A DNA stretch of 48,599 nt from a virus, in the IMG/VR virus record IMGVR_UViG_3300036861_000290, positions 1 through 48,599 of that record; one strand, 5' to 3'. Positions 32,994 through 40,830 of the stretch are shown piece by piece. A program made the position numbers and the translations under genes. The notes beneath the pieces are model-generated. The model made no database searches. It saw only the letters and a list, made by a program, of their open reading frames with translations, and had not been told where the DNA came from. Position 1 is the first letter of the stretch. Every line of letters begins with the position of its first letter.

Positions 32994-33943
32994 GGCTCGA
33001 CTCCGTCCTTGTCCCAGATGAGGCCGTTGGGCCAGCTCTTCGCGACACACTTGAGGTAGCAACGGGGCGGGCCGGGACACTGCCAGCCCGGCGGACCCTC
33101 GAATCCGGGGTACTCCTCGAGTCCCTCCGGCCACTCCGGATAGGCGCCGAGGGCGAGGAGCATCCCCTTGAGACGCGGGCTGAGCTCGTCGAGGACTTCC
33201 TCGTCACTCCAGACATACGGGAGATTCCGCTTCCCCTTCTTCCCGTTCTTGAACGTGACGTCGGTCGGCTTCGTACACTCCATGACCTTCGGCCACTTGT
33301 CAGACAGGTAGACGAGGGCGAGGTGCTCGAAGACCAACGTCCGTGGATCGAACGGCATGTCTCCTTGGACTCCTCCGTCGGGCAGTTCCCACCTCTCCGC
33401 ATGGTTGACGATGTAGCGGTTGAAGTTGACCTGGCGGGTGTGCTCCTTGCGCGGGTACTGGTACGCCGGCGCATCACGGACGACCTTGTAGTCCCAGAGG
33501 GTCGGAGACCCGAGGGTAGTGATGAGGTCAGGCCGGCAAGAGAGCTCGTGTCGGCCTTCGATCTTCGGGACGCGGAGCCGGGCGAAGAATCGGGCCTCCG
33601 CCAGTCCGCCTGGGCGACAGCCACTCTCGAGCGTCCTGTGGACCTGTGTCCCACGGAGGGCGGCGTAGAGGGTGTCGATCGAGAGGACGAAGTCCTCCTT
33701 CCGCTCGATGACCTTCGATCGACCGCAGTCCCCGACGAGCATCGTGACACTGATGTAGTCGCGTTCCTGCCACTCGGAGAGCGCGGCATGGATCGTCTCC
33801 CACGTCCAGGGCGCCCACTTCGGGCCGCCCGGCGGGTCCTCTGCTGTCGAGAGGAGCTCCTCGAGCGACATCCATCGAGGGAGCCGGCCGGGTTCGTCGT
33901 CTTCCCGCTCTGCGTGAGACGGGTCGATGATCCCGACGAGCAT
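32990..33943 (-). CDS. Cas4-like PD-(D/E)XK nuclease
   Basis: 317 aa from the ATG at 33943, which overlaps the previous stop by ATGA. Nuclease core: GTQVHRTLE with His102, RPDLI (Asp139) and LWDYKV (Asp151, Lys153). Cysteines: Cys73 in the N-terminal part and a C-terminal CPGPPRCYLKC cluster (Cys289, 295, 299), the arrangement used for a 4Fe-4S cluster in Cas4/AddB-type exonucleases. Likely a recombination or DNA end-processing nuclease in replication; no CRISPR genes are present. Confidence 0.8.
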   Translation of the reverse strand: MLVGIIDPSHAEREDDEPGRLPRWMSLEELLSTAEDPPGGPKWAPWTWETIHAALSEWQERDYISVTMLVGDCGRSKVIERKEDFVLSIDTLYAALRGTQVHRTLESGCRPGGLAEARFFARLRVPKIEGRHELSCRPDLITTLGSPTLWDYKVVRDAPAYQYPRKEHTRQVNFNRYIVNHAERWELPDGGVQGDMPFDPRTLVFEHLALVYLSDKWPKVMECTKPTDVTFKNGKKGKRNLPYVWSDEEVLDELSPRLKGMLLALGAYPEWPEGLEEYPGFEGPPGWQCPGPPRCYLKCVAKSWPNGLIWDKDGVEP

Positions 33944-34143
33944 CAGTCGTTCCCGTAGAGCGTCGACTGGCGCAAGAGGTTCTGTCTCACCGCCTCGAGA
34001 GCGAGGATCATCCGGAGACTGGCCTGGGCCTCGCCGAATCCGATCTTCGCAGCAGTCGCCTTGATCGCCGGGTTCTCGTAGGCCTGCTCGAATCGGGCCG
34101 CTACGTCCTCGCAGTCGCCGGCGAGGAAATGGAACTTTTCCAT
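33943..34143 (-). CDS. unknown helical protein, 66 aa
   Basis: ATG at 34143. Helical throughout (KIGFGEAQASLRMILALEAVRQ). Acidic N-terminal part, basic centre. Coupled to the nuclease start by ATGA. No family recognised. Confidence 0.55.
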   Translation of the reverse strand: MEKFHFLAGDCEDVAARFEQAYENPAIKATAAKIGFGEAQASLRMILALEAVRQNLLRQSTLYGND

Positions 34144-34382
34144 CAGATGACTTCTCCATTGACCAGCATCGGTCCTGGCGCTGAGTCGGCATAGTGCTCC
34201 ACGTCCTCGACTGCGCGGATCGCGATGCCGTCCTTCTCGATCGTCCGCGCTGATCCTTCCATGTCGAGCTTCGCGAGCAGGACGATCAGGTTGCGACGAG
34301 TCAGCTCGACGAGGATTCGGCGTCGGAACTTGATGCCGCCGACTTCCACCTCTGCGGTTTCCGGATACCCGACGACCTTCAT
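34143..34382 (-). CDS. unknown small beta-type protein, 79 aa
   Basis: ATG at 34382 in a 4-base overlap with the 40-aa gene upstream. Predominantly beta with the KFRRRILVELT strand region and an acidic end. No family recognised. Confidence 0.55.
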   Translation of the reverse strand: MKVVGYPETAEVEVGGIKFRRRILVELTRRNLIVLLAKLDMEGSARTIEKDGIAIRAVEDVEHYADSAPGPMLVNGEVI

Positions 34383-34501
34383 ACTTCCTCCTCTTCGTAC
34401 TCGATGACCTGACAGTCGAGCGTGTCCTCGAGCTCGACGCGGAGGTCGTCCTCTGACTGCGCCTGCTCGAACCTCAGGATGACTGTGATCTCCACGGCCA
34501 T
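34379..34501 (-). CDS. tiny acidic protein, 40 aa
   Basis: ATG at 34501 overlaps the primase TGA. Acidic, ending in a run of glutamates (EYEEEEV). It fills the only space between primase and the 34143 gene and keeps both 4-base overlaps. Confidence 0.5.
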   Translation of the reverse strand: MAVEITVILRFEQAQSEDDLRVELEDTLDCQVIEYEEEEV

Positions 34502-35598
34502 CACTCCCTGCCCCTCTTGGTCCTCAGTCGTCCCTTGGCGTTCTTCAGGTCGTCGTGGAGGAGACTGACGACCTCGTCGGTCCTCTCCCCCATCGTGACT
34601 ACGACGTTCTCGCCCTCCGCTGCGTGACGGAGCTGGCCCGGTCGTGTGTAGAGGCCGGCCGTCCGTTCCCGGATACAGAGCTCGCCACACTGGCGGTCTT
34701 CCGGCAGTAGGTGGCAGAGCGGACCCGATGTCTTCGAGCTCTCGAGGAGCATCTCGAGTTCTCCACCGTCAAGCGGCGGCGAGCACTTCTTGTTGACGTC
34801 GTCGATGACGAGAGACGTGTACTCGTCGTCGACTCCCGCCCTACGGAGCATGGTCGAGAGGTGGAAGAGCTGGATGTTCCTGCTCCCCTCCTCGGCCCCG
34901 TCTGCCTGGATCGCCTCCATGCACGGGAACCTGGTGTCCGAGACTGCTCGTCGCGCGTGCTGTTCCTCCGGGAGCTCTGCGAGGATCGCCTCGAAGTCTT
35001 CGACGGGCATCGGACGAGGGACCTTCTTCGTGAAGTCGTAGAGCCTGCGGGAGACCTGATGGACACCGCCCGGCAGCTTGACGAGGTTGCCGAGGTCTCG
35101 GACTTCGTCTTGCTTCGGGAAGACTTCACACGTCACGCCGGCGACGGCGAGGACTGCACGCCCGAGTCGACGGAGGTCGCGTGCCGGGACGTAGTCGTCG
35201 AGGACGACCCAGACATGCCACCCCTTGCTGCCTGAGAACTCAGTCGACCGCGCAGACAGCGGGACTCCGAACTCTTTGAGGGCCGCGTGGATCGCTCGAC
35301 GGATCGTCTTGTCCTTGTCCATCTCGTCGATGTCGAAGACGAGGGTCCGCGCGATCGTCTCGCTCCCGACCTTGTGTCCGACGTATGTCCCGACCGTCTT
35401 CAGGAGCCCTACGTGTGCTCGCAACACGCTGTCTCCCAGCGGTTTTCGGACTGGCTTCCAGGAGCCGTCCTCCTGCTGGAGTGCGTAGGCGGCGGGATTC
35501 CCGACGAGCTGCCTGAGCTGACGGACCTCGATCCCGACACGGGGCGGGTCCTTCGGCGCCTTCCTGTTGACGAGGCGGCTCTTCTCGGCGGCGTTCAT
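34501..35598 (-). CDS. DNA primase, archaeo-eukaryotic (AEP) type
   Basis: 365 aa from the ATG at 35598; the longer frame upstream is not needed because that ATG overlaps the previous stop. AEP motifs: LVFDID (Asp89, Asp91), FSGSKGWH (Ser and His128), and NLVKLPGGVHQ (residues 171-181). The C-terminal third contains a Cys-rich loop (CHLL...CGELC) of unknown role. The AEP fold synthesises RNA or DNA primers, so with the helicase at 31013 and polymerase at 36986 it completes a self-contained replisome. Confidence 0.85.
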   Translation of the reverse strand: MNAAEKSRLVNRKAPKDPPRVGIEVRQLRQLVGNPAAYALQQEDGSWKPVRKPLGDSVLRAHVGLLKTVGTYVGHKVGSETIARTLVFDIDEMDKDKTIRRAIHAALKEFGVPLSARSTEFSGSKGWHVWVVLDDYVPARDLRRLGRAVLAVAGVTCEVFPKQDEVRDLGNLVKLPGGVHQVSRRLYDFTKKVPRPMPVEDFEAILAELPEEQHARRAVSDTRFPCMEAIQADGAEEGSRNIQLFHLSTMLRRAGVDDEYTSLVIDDVNKKCSPPLDGGELEMLLESSKTSGPLCHLLPEDRQCGELCIRERTAGLYTRPGQLRHAAEGENVVVTMGERTDEVVSLLHDDLKNAKGRLRTKRGRE

Positions 35599-35789
35599 TC
35601 CTGGACCTCGAGGACTCGAGTGATCCGGACTTCGACCCATCGTTGGGCATGACACCCGTCGTCAAGACAGAACTGAGTGAACGATCCATCAGGCTGTCCC
35701 TTGATCGGACCCCACCGATGACGCAGTTCGTAGGTCCTACGAATCCGGCCTTCGCCGCCTTGGCTGACGCGGGCGTCGTCACCTTTCAC
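35595..35789 (-). CDS. small unknown protein, 64 aa
   Basis: GTG start in a GTGA overlap with the tiny membrane gene; its TGA overlaps the primase ATG. N-terminal charged part, C-terminal beta part with FCLDDGCHAQRW; the Cys pair and His could bind zinc. Confidence 0.55.
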   Translation of the reverse strand: MKGDDARVSQGGEGRIRRTYELRHRWGPIKGQPDGSFTQFCLDDGCHAQRWVEVRITRVLEVQE

Positions 35790-35881
35790 GAGAGTCCTGC
35801 CGTCATATGGAGGATGAAGTAGACCGTCCCTGTGAAGAAGAACGAGACGCCTGCGGCCATGAAGAAGTCCTGGAGTCTCAC
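35786..35881 (-). CDS. tiny single-pass membrane protein, 31 aa
   Basis: GTG start and TGA stop both in 4-base overlaps. One hydrophobic helix spans most of the chain (MAAGVSFFFTGTVYFILHM). Without it the spacing between the MazG-like gene and the 35595 gene would be the only gap in the chain. Function unknown. Confidence 0.5.
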   Translation of the reverse strand: MRLQDFFMAAGVSFFFTGTVYFILHMTAGLS

Positions 35882-36198
35882 GAGAGGGCCTCCGCCCACG
35901 CGACGGCGACCGCCGCGACCTGGATCAACTCCTCTCGAATCTGGTCGAGCTTCTCGTGGAGCGGGTAGGTCAGCGGTGTGACCTGTCGAACGAGCGGCGG
36001 GAGGTCAGAGAGGCCGCCCTCGATCATGGCCTTCCCGACTTCTCCGAACTCCTCGCCGAGGATTCCGAGCCACGTTCCGCTGCTCAGGCCGGCCTGGTCA
36101 CCCCACTTCGCGTCCTGCCGGGCGCGCTCACGGATGACGTCCGCGATCGCGTCCGCCTGGGCGTCGGTCCTCATGTCGGGCAGCGTGTAGTTGCTCAC
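35878..36198 (-). CDS. MazG-like nucleotide pyrophosphohydrolase
   Basis: 106 aa. All-helical domain with ILGEEFGEVGKAM (metal-binding Glu pair near residues 49-53) and a second acidic helix REELIQVAAVAVAW. The family removes or adjusts (d)NTP and alarmone levels; in phages it is linked to nucleotide pools or starvation signals. Coupled to the endonuclease VII gene by an overlap. Confidence 0.8.
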   Translation of the reverse strand: MSNYTLPDMRTDAQADAIADVIRERARQDAKWGDQAGLSSGTWLGILGEEFGEVGKAMIEGGLSDLPPLVRQVTPLTYPLHEKLDQIREELIQVAAVAVAWAEALS

Positions 36199-36566
36199 CA
36201 GACTCCGCTCTTCTCCGTGATGACCGCTCGGACGTCGAGCGCATCAGGGTTCTCGTATCGGTAGATGTAGGCAGCCGCACCGAGGAACTTCGCGACCGTC
36301 CCGTACCTCGTCAGGACAAAGTGGTTGCATGTGATGCAGACGATGCCGCGGACGTACTTCCTCCGTTCCTCCGGCGGCATCTTCTTGAACCCTCTGACGT
36401 GTTGGTGGTCGATGACGGTCCACGCCGGCGTACCGTCCTTGCGGAGTGGCGGCTCCCTGCCGCAGACCGCACAGACGCCGCCCTGGACGTCGAACCACTG
36501 GTGTCGCCACCAGTCGATGTCGACCCCGTACTTCTTGAGAGTGCTCGTCGAGGGTTCTCTGACCAT
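36195..36566 (-). CDS. recombination endonuclease VII
   Basis: 123 aa from the ATG at 36566 (GAGG five bases before; GTG at 36569 is too near the ribosome site). Zinc-binding C32/C35 (CAVC) and C77/C80 (CITC) with VIDHQHVRGF between them (Asp53, His54) is the endonuclease VII/HNH-like fold that resolves branched DNA before packaging. The C-terminal helix region (AAAYIYRYENP) is also typical. First gene of the leftward operon. Confidence 0.9.
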   Translation of the reverse strand: MVREPSTSTLKKYGVDIDWWRHQWFDVQGGVCAVCGREPPLRKDGTPAWTVIDHQHVRGFKKMPPEERRKYVRGIVCITCNHFVLTRYGTVAKFLGAAAYIYRYENPDALDVRAVITEKSGVW

Positions 36567-36594
36567 CACTTCCTCTGAGGGACTGTCTCGTCTT

Positions 36595-36633
36595 CCCTCC
36601 TACAGGTAGGTGGCGGACACAGGGCAAAACTCA
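36595..36633 (-). promoter_or_regulatory. conserved promoter-like motif, copy E
   Basis: On the minus strand: GAGTT, 3 nt, CCCTGT, 6 nt, CACCTACCTGTAGGAGGG. It faces the leftward operon beginning with endonuclease VII, about 30 bases from its start codon. Same subclass as D2 and F (6-base spacer, GTAGGAGG end). Confidence 0.7.
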
Positions 36634-36639
36634 GGCCGG

Positions 36640-36677
36640 TGAGTTTGTCCCTGTGCGGCTACACCTACCTGTGAGGG
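36640..36677 (+). promoter_or_regulatory. conserved promoter-like motif, copy C
   Basis: GAGTT, 3 nt, CCCTGT, 7 nt, CACCTACCTGTGAGGG. Belongs to the A/B subclass. It faces the polymerase operon and is only seven bases from motif E in the opposite direction. Confidence 0.7.
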
Positions 36678-36787
36678 AGAAGGGGAGGGGGATGAGGGAG
36701 CTGAGTGAGGAGCGACGGGCAATCAAGGGCCCGGAGCGATAGGCAGCTTGTCTTGAGTTCTCCCCTGTGCGCGGCACATCGGGTCTG

Positions 36788-36825
36788 GGAGTTCCTCCCT
36801 GTGTCGGACACCTACCTGTAGGAGG
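36788..36825 (+). promoter_or_regulatory. conserved promoter-like motif, copy D2
   Basis: GAGTT, 3 nt, CCCTGT, 6 nt, CACCTACCTGTAGGAGG. The terminal AGGAGG also serves as ribosome site for the ATG at 36831, so this copy may give a nearly leaderless or very short 5' end. A partial copy lies 34 bases upstream. Confidence 0.65.
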
Positions 36826-36830
36826 AGGTG

Positions 36831-36989
36831 ATGCGACAAACCATCTGGGTCTGCTCTCGCTGCGGGTCGTGGAACAACGTCCACTGGCTCATGTGTGGAG
36901 GGGGCATTCGAGGCTGGGGATGCGGTCGGCGCCTCGCCAACTGGGCGGCGATCAACATCTACACGACGGCTGCCTGGGGCTGGCAGTGA
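36831..36989 (+). CDS. zinc-ribbon protein, 52 aa
   Basis: ATG directly after AGGAGGTG of motif D2. CSRC near the N-terminus, then a Cys in MCGGG and one in WGCGRR make a four-Cys site. Tryptophan-rich. Its TGA overlaps the GTG of the polymerase gene. Confidence 0.6.
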   Translation: MRQTIWVCSRCGSWNNVHWLMCGGGIRGWGCGRRLANWAAINIYTTAAWGWQ

Positions 36990-39031
36990 AGTCTCCTCTT
37001 GTCATCGACATTGAGTGGGCCGCGAACACTGACGACCGTGTTCTCTCCGTCTCCTGGATGAGCACGAAGCCAGGAGACATGGACAAGGGTCCGCAGTCCG
37101 ACACTCGGATCAATCCGATGCTCGCGGCGGAGCTCGCTGACCCTTGCCGCCCGATCGTCGAGCACACGAAGGCTGACGCCCGCTGGGCCATGATGCACGG
37201 GTTCCCCGTCAACGGCCCCGTCTACGACACACAGGTCATCGCCTGGGTCCTCAACGAGAACCAGCGTCTCTCCCTCGAGAGACTCCACAAGCGGTACGTC
37301 GGCGGCCCGGAGCTCGACAAGCGGCTCCGTCGGTCCGCCGGCATCGTCGTCTTCAAGTGCGACGACGGGACCGAGGTCCTGATCGAGGACGCACCGATCG
37401 ACCAGCTCTCGAAGTACAACCGAGGCGACGTCCAGGGGACGGCAGACCTCTTCAAGAACCTCTGGAGCAGACTCGAGTCGGCGGACTGGCTCGACTACTA
37501 CCTCGACGAGGAGATGCCGTTCACTTCGGTCCTCCTAGACGTCGAGAGTCGTGGCCTCCCGATCGACCTCGAGGCCTCCGAGAAACTCCGCCTCCGACTC
37601 GAGGAACAGCACGAGCGATGGGACCGCGGACTCCACGAGAAGGCGGGCCTGCCGGCGGCGTTCAACCTCAACTCCGGCGACCACATGGCGGCCTTCCTCT
37701 ACTCGAAGGCGTTCGAGCTCAAGGACTCCGTCTCGATGTCGGCGGAGACGAAGGCCCTCCTCAAGGGCATGTCGAAGGAAGAGAAACTCGAGGCGGCCCG
37801 AGAGGGCTGTGTTCCAGAGGGATTCGAGCCCGGAGTCGTCGGCCGTGAGTACATCCACGGCCTCTGGACACTCAAGGGCCGCAGACTCAGACCGACGATG
37901 CGGACGGACAAGGGCGACCGCTGGTCGACGAGCGGACCTGCACTCCGGTCCTCGATCGAGGCGATGACCGACGAGTGGGTCACGGACTACCTCGGGTTCA
38001 AGAGGATCGACAAGCTCCTGACGACGTATCTGCGTAAGTTCCCGAAGATCGCGGTGGAGGTCGGCGCAGGCGAAGGGGGTACTTCGGACCTTGCGCGGCG
38101 GGCCTCCACCAGGATTTTCGGTCGCTTCAACCAGACGGGGACGAAGACAGGCCGGCTCTCGTCGTCAGACCCGAACCTCCAGAACATCCCGGCCCGCGGA
38201 GACCTCGGCAAGGAGGTCCGCTCGCTCTTCAAGGGCGACCTCATCATCGGGGACTTCAGCCAGCTCGAGCCGCGGCTCATGGCCCACTACTCGAACGACC
38301 CGTTCCTCGTCGACGTCTACACGAACGAGAAGGACCTCTACAACGAGATGGCCCACAACGTCTTCGGGACGAGGGTCGACGAGGTCTCGGAAGACGAGAG
38401 AGGGACCATGAAGGTCCTCGTCCTCGCGATGGGCTACGGAGCGATGGGACCCCGCGTCTCCCTCATCCTGACGATCAACGGCTACCCGACCGACGAGGAC
38501 CGTGCCGTCGAGTACCTCTCGATCCTCCGGACGGACATGGTCCCCGTCTTCTTCGACTGGCGCGAGAAGGTCATCACGAAGGTCAAGCGGGTCGGCTACG
38601 TCCAGACGATCGGCGGCCGCCATCGGCGACTCAAGGCGGCGTTCAAGGACCGGAAGAACTGGAAGAACATCGGGTACGGGGAACGCCAGGCCGTCAACGC
38701 GATGATGCAGGGCTCCGCCGGCGACATCGTCCGGCGTGCGATGGTCGAGTGCAGTGTGTTCACGGAGACGGAGGAGCTGCCCGTCTGGCTCCTACTCCAG
38801 GTCCACGACGAGCTCGGCTGGGAACACCGCCTCGACCCGAAGAAGGACCAGGGTGTCATCGACGCCCTCCAGACGATATGCGAGACCGGCCACGGCTTCA
38901 GGCTCCGCGTCCCGCTGAGGTTCGACCCCTACTGGTGCCACACATGGGCGGACAAGGGGACGGGCATCGTCCTCGAGTTGCCTGAAGACGTCGTCGAGGA
39001 GACGACGGACTTCGAGGAGGCGTACGCATGA
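36986..39031 (+). CDS. DNA polymerase, family A, with 3'-5' exonuclease
   Basis: 681 aa from the GTG at 36986 (GTGA overlap). Exonuclease domain residues 1-190: VIDIEW (Asp8, Glu10), EHTKADARWAMMHG and YNRGDV give the DEDDy set, so proofreading looks intact. Polymerase domain: motif A GDFSQLEPR (Asp423), motif B beginning Lys476 (KVLVLAMGYG), motif C QVHDELG (His607, Asp608, Glu609). Phage-type family A polymerase without a 5' nuclease domain. Works with the AEP primase and DnaB-like helicase encoded on the opposite arm. Confidence 0.95.
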   Translation: MKSPLVIDIEWAANTDDRVLSVSWMSTKPGDMDKGPQSDTRINPMLAAELADPCRPIVEHTKADARWAMMHGFPVNGPVYDTQVIAWVLNENQRLSLERLHKRYVGGPELDKRLRRSAGIVVFKCDDGTEVLIEDAPIDQLSKYNRGDVQGTADLFKNLWSRLESADWLDYYLDEEMPFTSVLLDVESRGLPIDLEASEKLRLRLEEQHERWDRGLHEKAGLPAAFNLNSGDHMAAFLYSKAFELKDSVSMSAETKALLKGMSKEEKLEAAREGCVPEGFEPGVVGREYIHGLWTLKGRRLRPTMRTDKGDRWSTSGPALRSSIEAMTDEWVTDYLGFKRIDKLLTTYLRKFPKIAVEVGAGEGGTSDLARRASTRIFGRFNQTGTKTGRLSSSDPNLQNIPARGDLGKEVRSLFKGDLIIGDFSQLEPRLMAHYSNDPFLVDVYTNEKDLYNEMAHNVFGTRVDEVSEDERGTMKVLVLAMGYGAMGPRVSLILTINGYPTDEDRAVEYLSILRTDMVPVFFDWREKVITKVKRVGYVQTIGGRHRRLKAAFKDRKNWKNIGYGERQAVNAMMQGSAGDIVRRAMVECSVFTETEELPVWLLLQVHDELGWEHRLDPKKDQGVIDALQTICETGHGFRLRVPLRFDPYWCHTWADKGTGIVLELPEDVVEETTDFEEAYA

Positions 39032-39120
39032 TCCGATTCATACGAGCCCTGTTCACGATCTTCCGTGAGTTCGGCCGCATGGTGATCGAAGAGGCCGAGG
39101 AGATTCGGAGGTCTCGATGA
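39028..39120 (+). CDS. tiny basic/amphipathic protein, 30 aa
   Basis: ATGA overlaps with both neighbours (polymerase stop, ligase start). Hydrophobic N-terminal helix with Arg (FIRALFTIFREFGRM), acidic middle. Likely a genuine micro-ORF because it keeps both overlaps. Function unknown. Confidence 0.5.
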   Translation: MIRFIRALFTIFREFGRMVIEEAEEIRRSR

Positions 39121-40040
39121 CACTCTCGAGCTACCCGAAGGTCTGGAACCTCGGACACCCCGAGGTCTCGTCTCTCTTCGACGGACCTGTCGTCCTCCAG
39201 GAGAAGGTCGACGGCAGCCAGTTCTCGTTCGGTGTCATCGACGGCCGGCTCCAGATGCGGTCGAAGGGTGCCGACGTCTACGACGAGGCAGAGGGCGGCG
39301 GACTCGCCGAGTCGGGCAAGATGTTCCGGCCGGCGGTCGAGTACATCGTCTCCGTCCGCGGCAGGCTCCGTACCGGGTGGGTTTACAGGGCGGAGTTCTT
39401 CCAGAAGCCGAAGCACAACGCTCTCGCCTACGACAGGGTCCCGCTCAACGGGCTCGTCCTCTACGACGTCGAGGCTTCTCAGCAGAACTTCCTCGGGATC
39501 GAACAGCTCGAGGCCGAGGCACAGGTCCTCGACATCGAGGCGATCCGAACGTTCGCCGAGACGGAGAGCAGCGCCGAGGCGATCCGGGCGCTCCTCGAGG
39601 AGGCGTCGCAGCTCGGCGGTCAGAAGGTCGAGGGCGTCGTCATCAAGGCCTACGGCCGGTACGGCAGGGACGGCAAGACACTGATGGGCAAGTTCGTCAG
39701 CGAGGCCTTCAAGGAGGTCCACCGGAAGGCGTGGGGCGAGTCGAACCCTGGCAACAGCGACGTCATACAACGGATGGTCGACGGCCTCCGGACGCCGGCG
39801 CGGTGGAACAAGGCCGTCATCCATGCGACGGAGCATGGTCTACTCGAGCACTCGCCGCGCGACATCGGCCTCCTGATCCGGATGGTCCAGGAGGACGTCG
39901 TCGACGAAGAGCTGCCCGTCATCACGAAGACCCTCCTCGACTGGGCTCTGCCGAAAGTCCGGCGTGGTGCCGCCGGCGGGATCGCGGAGTGGTACAAGCA
40001 GCGGCTCCTCGACGAGCAGTTCGCAGAACCCGAAGCGTGA
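39117..40040 (+). CDS. RNA ligase (Rnl2-type)
   Basis: 307 aa. Nucleotidyl-transfer motif I EKVDGS with catalytic Lys30, motif III in YRAEFF, motif IV VEGVVIKAY and motif V MGKFVS (Lys near 195). It seals RNA ends through a ligase-AMP intermediate. In phages such enzymes repair tRNAs cut by host anticodon nucleases; no polynucleotide kinase/phosphatase partner is recognised here. It is followed by a coupled small gene. Confidence 0.85.
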   Translation: MTLSSYPKVWNLGHPEVSSLFDGPVVLQEKVDGSQFSFGVIDGRLQMRSKGADVYDEAEGGGLAESGKMFRPAVEYIVSVRGRLRTGWVYRAEFFQKPKHNALAYDRVPLNGLVLYDVEASQQNFLGIEQLEAEAQVLDIEAIRTFAETESSAEAIRALLEEASQLGGQKVEGVVIKAYGRYGRDGKTLMGKFVSEAFKEVHRKAWGESNPGNSDVIQRMVDGLRTPARWNKAVIHATEHGLLEHSPRDIGLLIRMVQEDVVDEELPVITKTLLDWALPKVRRGAAGGIAEWYKQRLLDEQFAEPEA

Positions 40041-40297
40041 TCGTCGCCAAGATCGAGCTCTGGCCGCACGGCAGCGCCGAGGACGCTGAGGTCCTCGGGA
40101 TCGTGATGATCCGGAACATCGGCCATCCTCGGCTCGCCGAACAACCGCCGGTCGATCCGGACCTCTACGAGTACGAGGCGGAGCTCCAGCAGCCGGGCTC
40201 GACGAAGCCAGCTTCCCGAAGGGTCAAGTTGGTCCACTGGCGCCGGCGTGGGTGGGTCCACCTCTTGAGAGAGGCACTCGCCAAGCTCGACCGATGA
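40037..40297 (+). CDS. small conserved phage protein, 86 aa
   Basis: GTG start in a GTGA overlap with the ligase. Pattern VAKIELWPHG...A.VLGIVMI, a YEYEAEL strand and RVKLVHWRRRGWVHLLREAL matches a small beta protein commonly found in actinophage replication regions; its function is unknown to me. Confidence 0.65.
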   Translation: MIVAKIELWPHGSAEDAEVLGIVMIRNIGHPRLAEQPPVDPDLYEYEAELQQPGSTKPASRRVKLVHWRRRGWVHLLREALAKLDR

Positions 40298-40458
40298 AGC
40301 CTGAGAAGAACGTCGAGAAGAGACGAGCGCGGCAGAACCGCTACACGAAGACCGCGGAGTACAGGGCCCAGCACTCCAGGGCCAATCAGAAGTACCGCAT
40401 GACGGCGAAGGGAATGCTCGCCGACATGAGAGTCGGGGCGAAGAGGAGAAAGGCATGA
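40294..40458 (+). CDS. small basic protein, 54 aa
   Basis: ATG at 40294 in an ATGA overlap; the longer upstream frame is not needed. Extremely basic with regular Tyr/Arg spacing (RRARQNRYTKTAEYR). DNA or RNA binding likely. Coupled with the next gene. Confidence 0.55.
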   Translation: MKPEKNVEKRRARQNRYTKTAEYRAQHSRANQKYRMTAKGMLADMRVGAKRRKA

Positions 40459-40655
40459 GATGGACGACAGACATCGAGCGGGCCAGGGCGAAGGCTCTCA
40501 AGACCATTCGCGCTGCGATCCGACTCAAGCACTCCCTCGCTGCCGACGAGGAGATAGCGAAGAAGCTGCCTGAGATCGAGGCTGCGTTCGACAAGGCGGT
40601 CAACGATGGGCGGCCGTTCGAGCTCTCACCCGGATCAGTCTTCGATGCCGAGTAA
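40455..40655 (+). CDS. small unknown protein, 66 aa
   Basis: ATGA overlap at the start. Helical with mixed charge (ERARAKALKTIRAAIRLK). TAA stop, uncommon in this phage, overlapping the next gene's start region. No family recognised. Confidence 0.55.
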   Translation: MRWTTDIERARAKALKTIRAAIRLKHSLAADEEIAKKLPEIEAAFDKAVNDGRPFELSPGSVFDAE

Positions 40656-40830
40656 GTGCCGGTACGTCTGTTGTGCGGAACATCGGGTTCCGTGTGTTGC
40701 AGACGCGAGGGCTGAGTCTAACTTCTGCTCAGCGCATCGCTCAGTGATTCGAGTGATGCCGGTCATTGACTTGGCGAGGCTGGGCCTCTTTGAGATCGCC
40801 ATGCAGGAGGACCTCCGTGAAGAATCCTAA
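40645..40830 (+). CDS. Cys-rich small protein, 61 aa
   Basis: ATG at 40645, 11-base overlap with the previous gene. CRYVCCAEH, PC and FCSAH provide a probable zinc site. Its third codon positions are less GC-rich than those of its neighbours, suggesting a separate origin. Overlaps the nuclease gene start by 14 bases. Confidence 0.5.
   Translation: MPSKCRYVCCAEHRVPCVADARAESNFCSAHRSVIRVMPVIDLARLGLFEIAMQEDLREES

Larger units (their letters stand above)
36567..36830. other. divergent regulatory region between two replication operons
   Basis: No gene. It holds motif E (minus strand), motif C (plus), a partial copy D1 at 36754-36783 that has GAGTT, CCCTGT and CACA but diverges after that, and motif D2 (plus). 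The two outer motifs face opposite operons. An AG-rich stretch lies at 36674-36715. Confidence 0.7.

Noticed and set aside
32990-33943. CRISPR-Cas locus suggested by the Cas4-like gene
   Set aside because: No array, Cas1 or Cas2 present; the gene is embedded in a replication operon.
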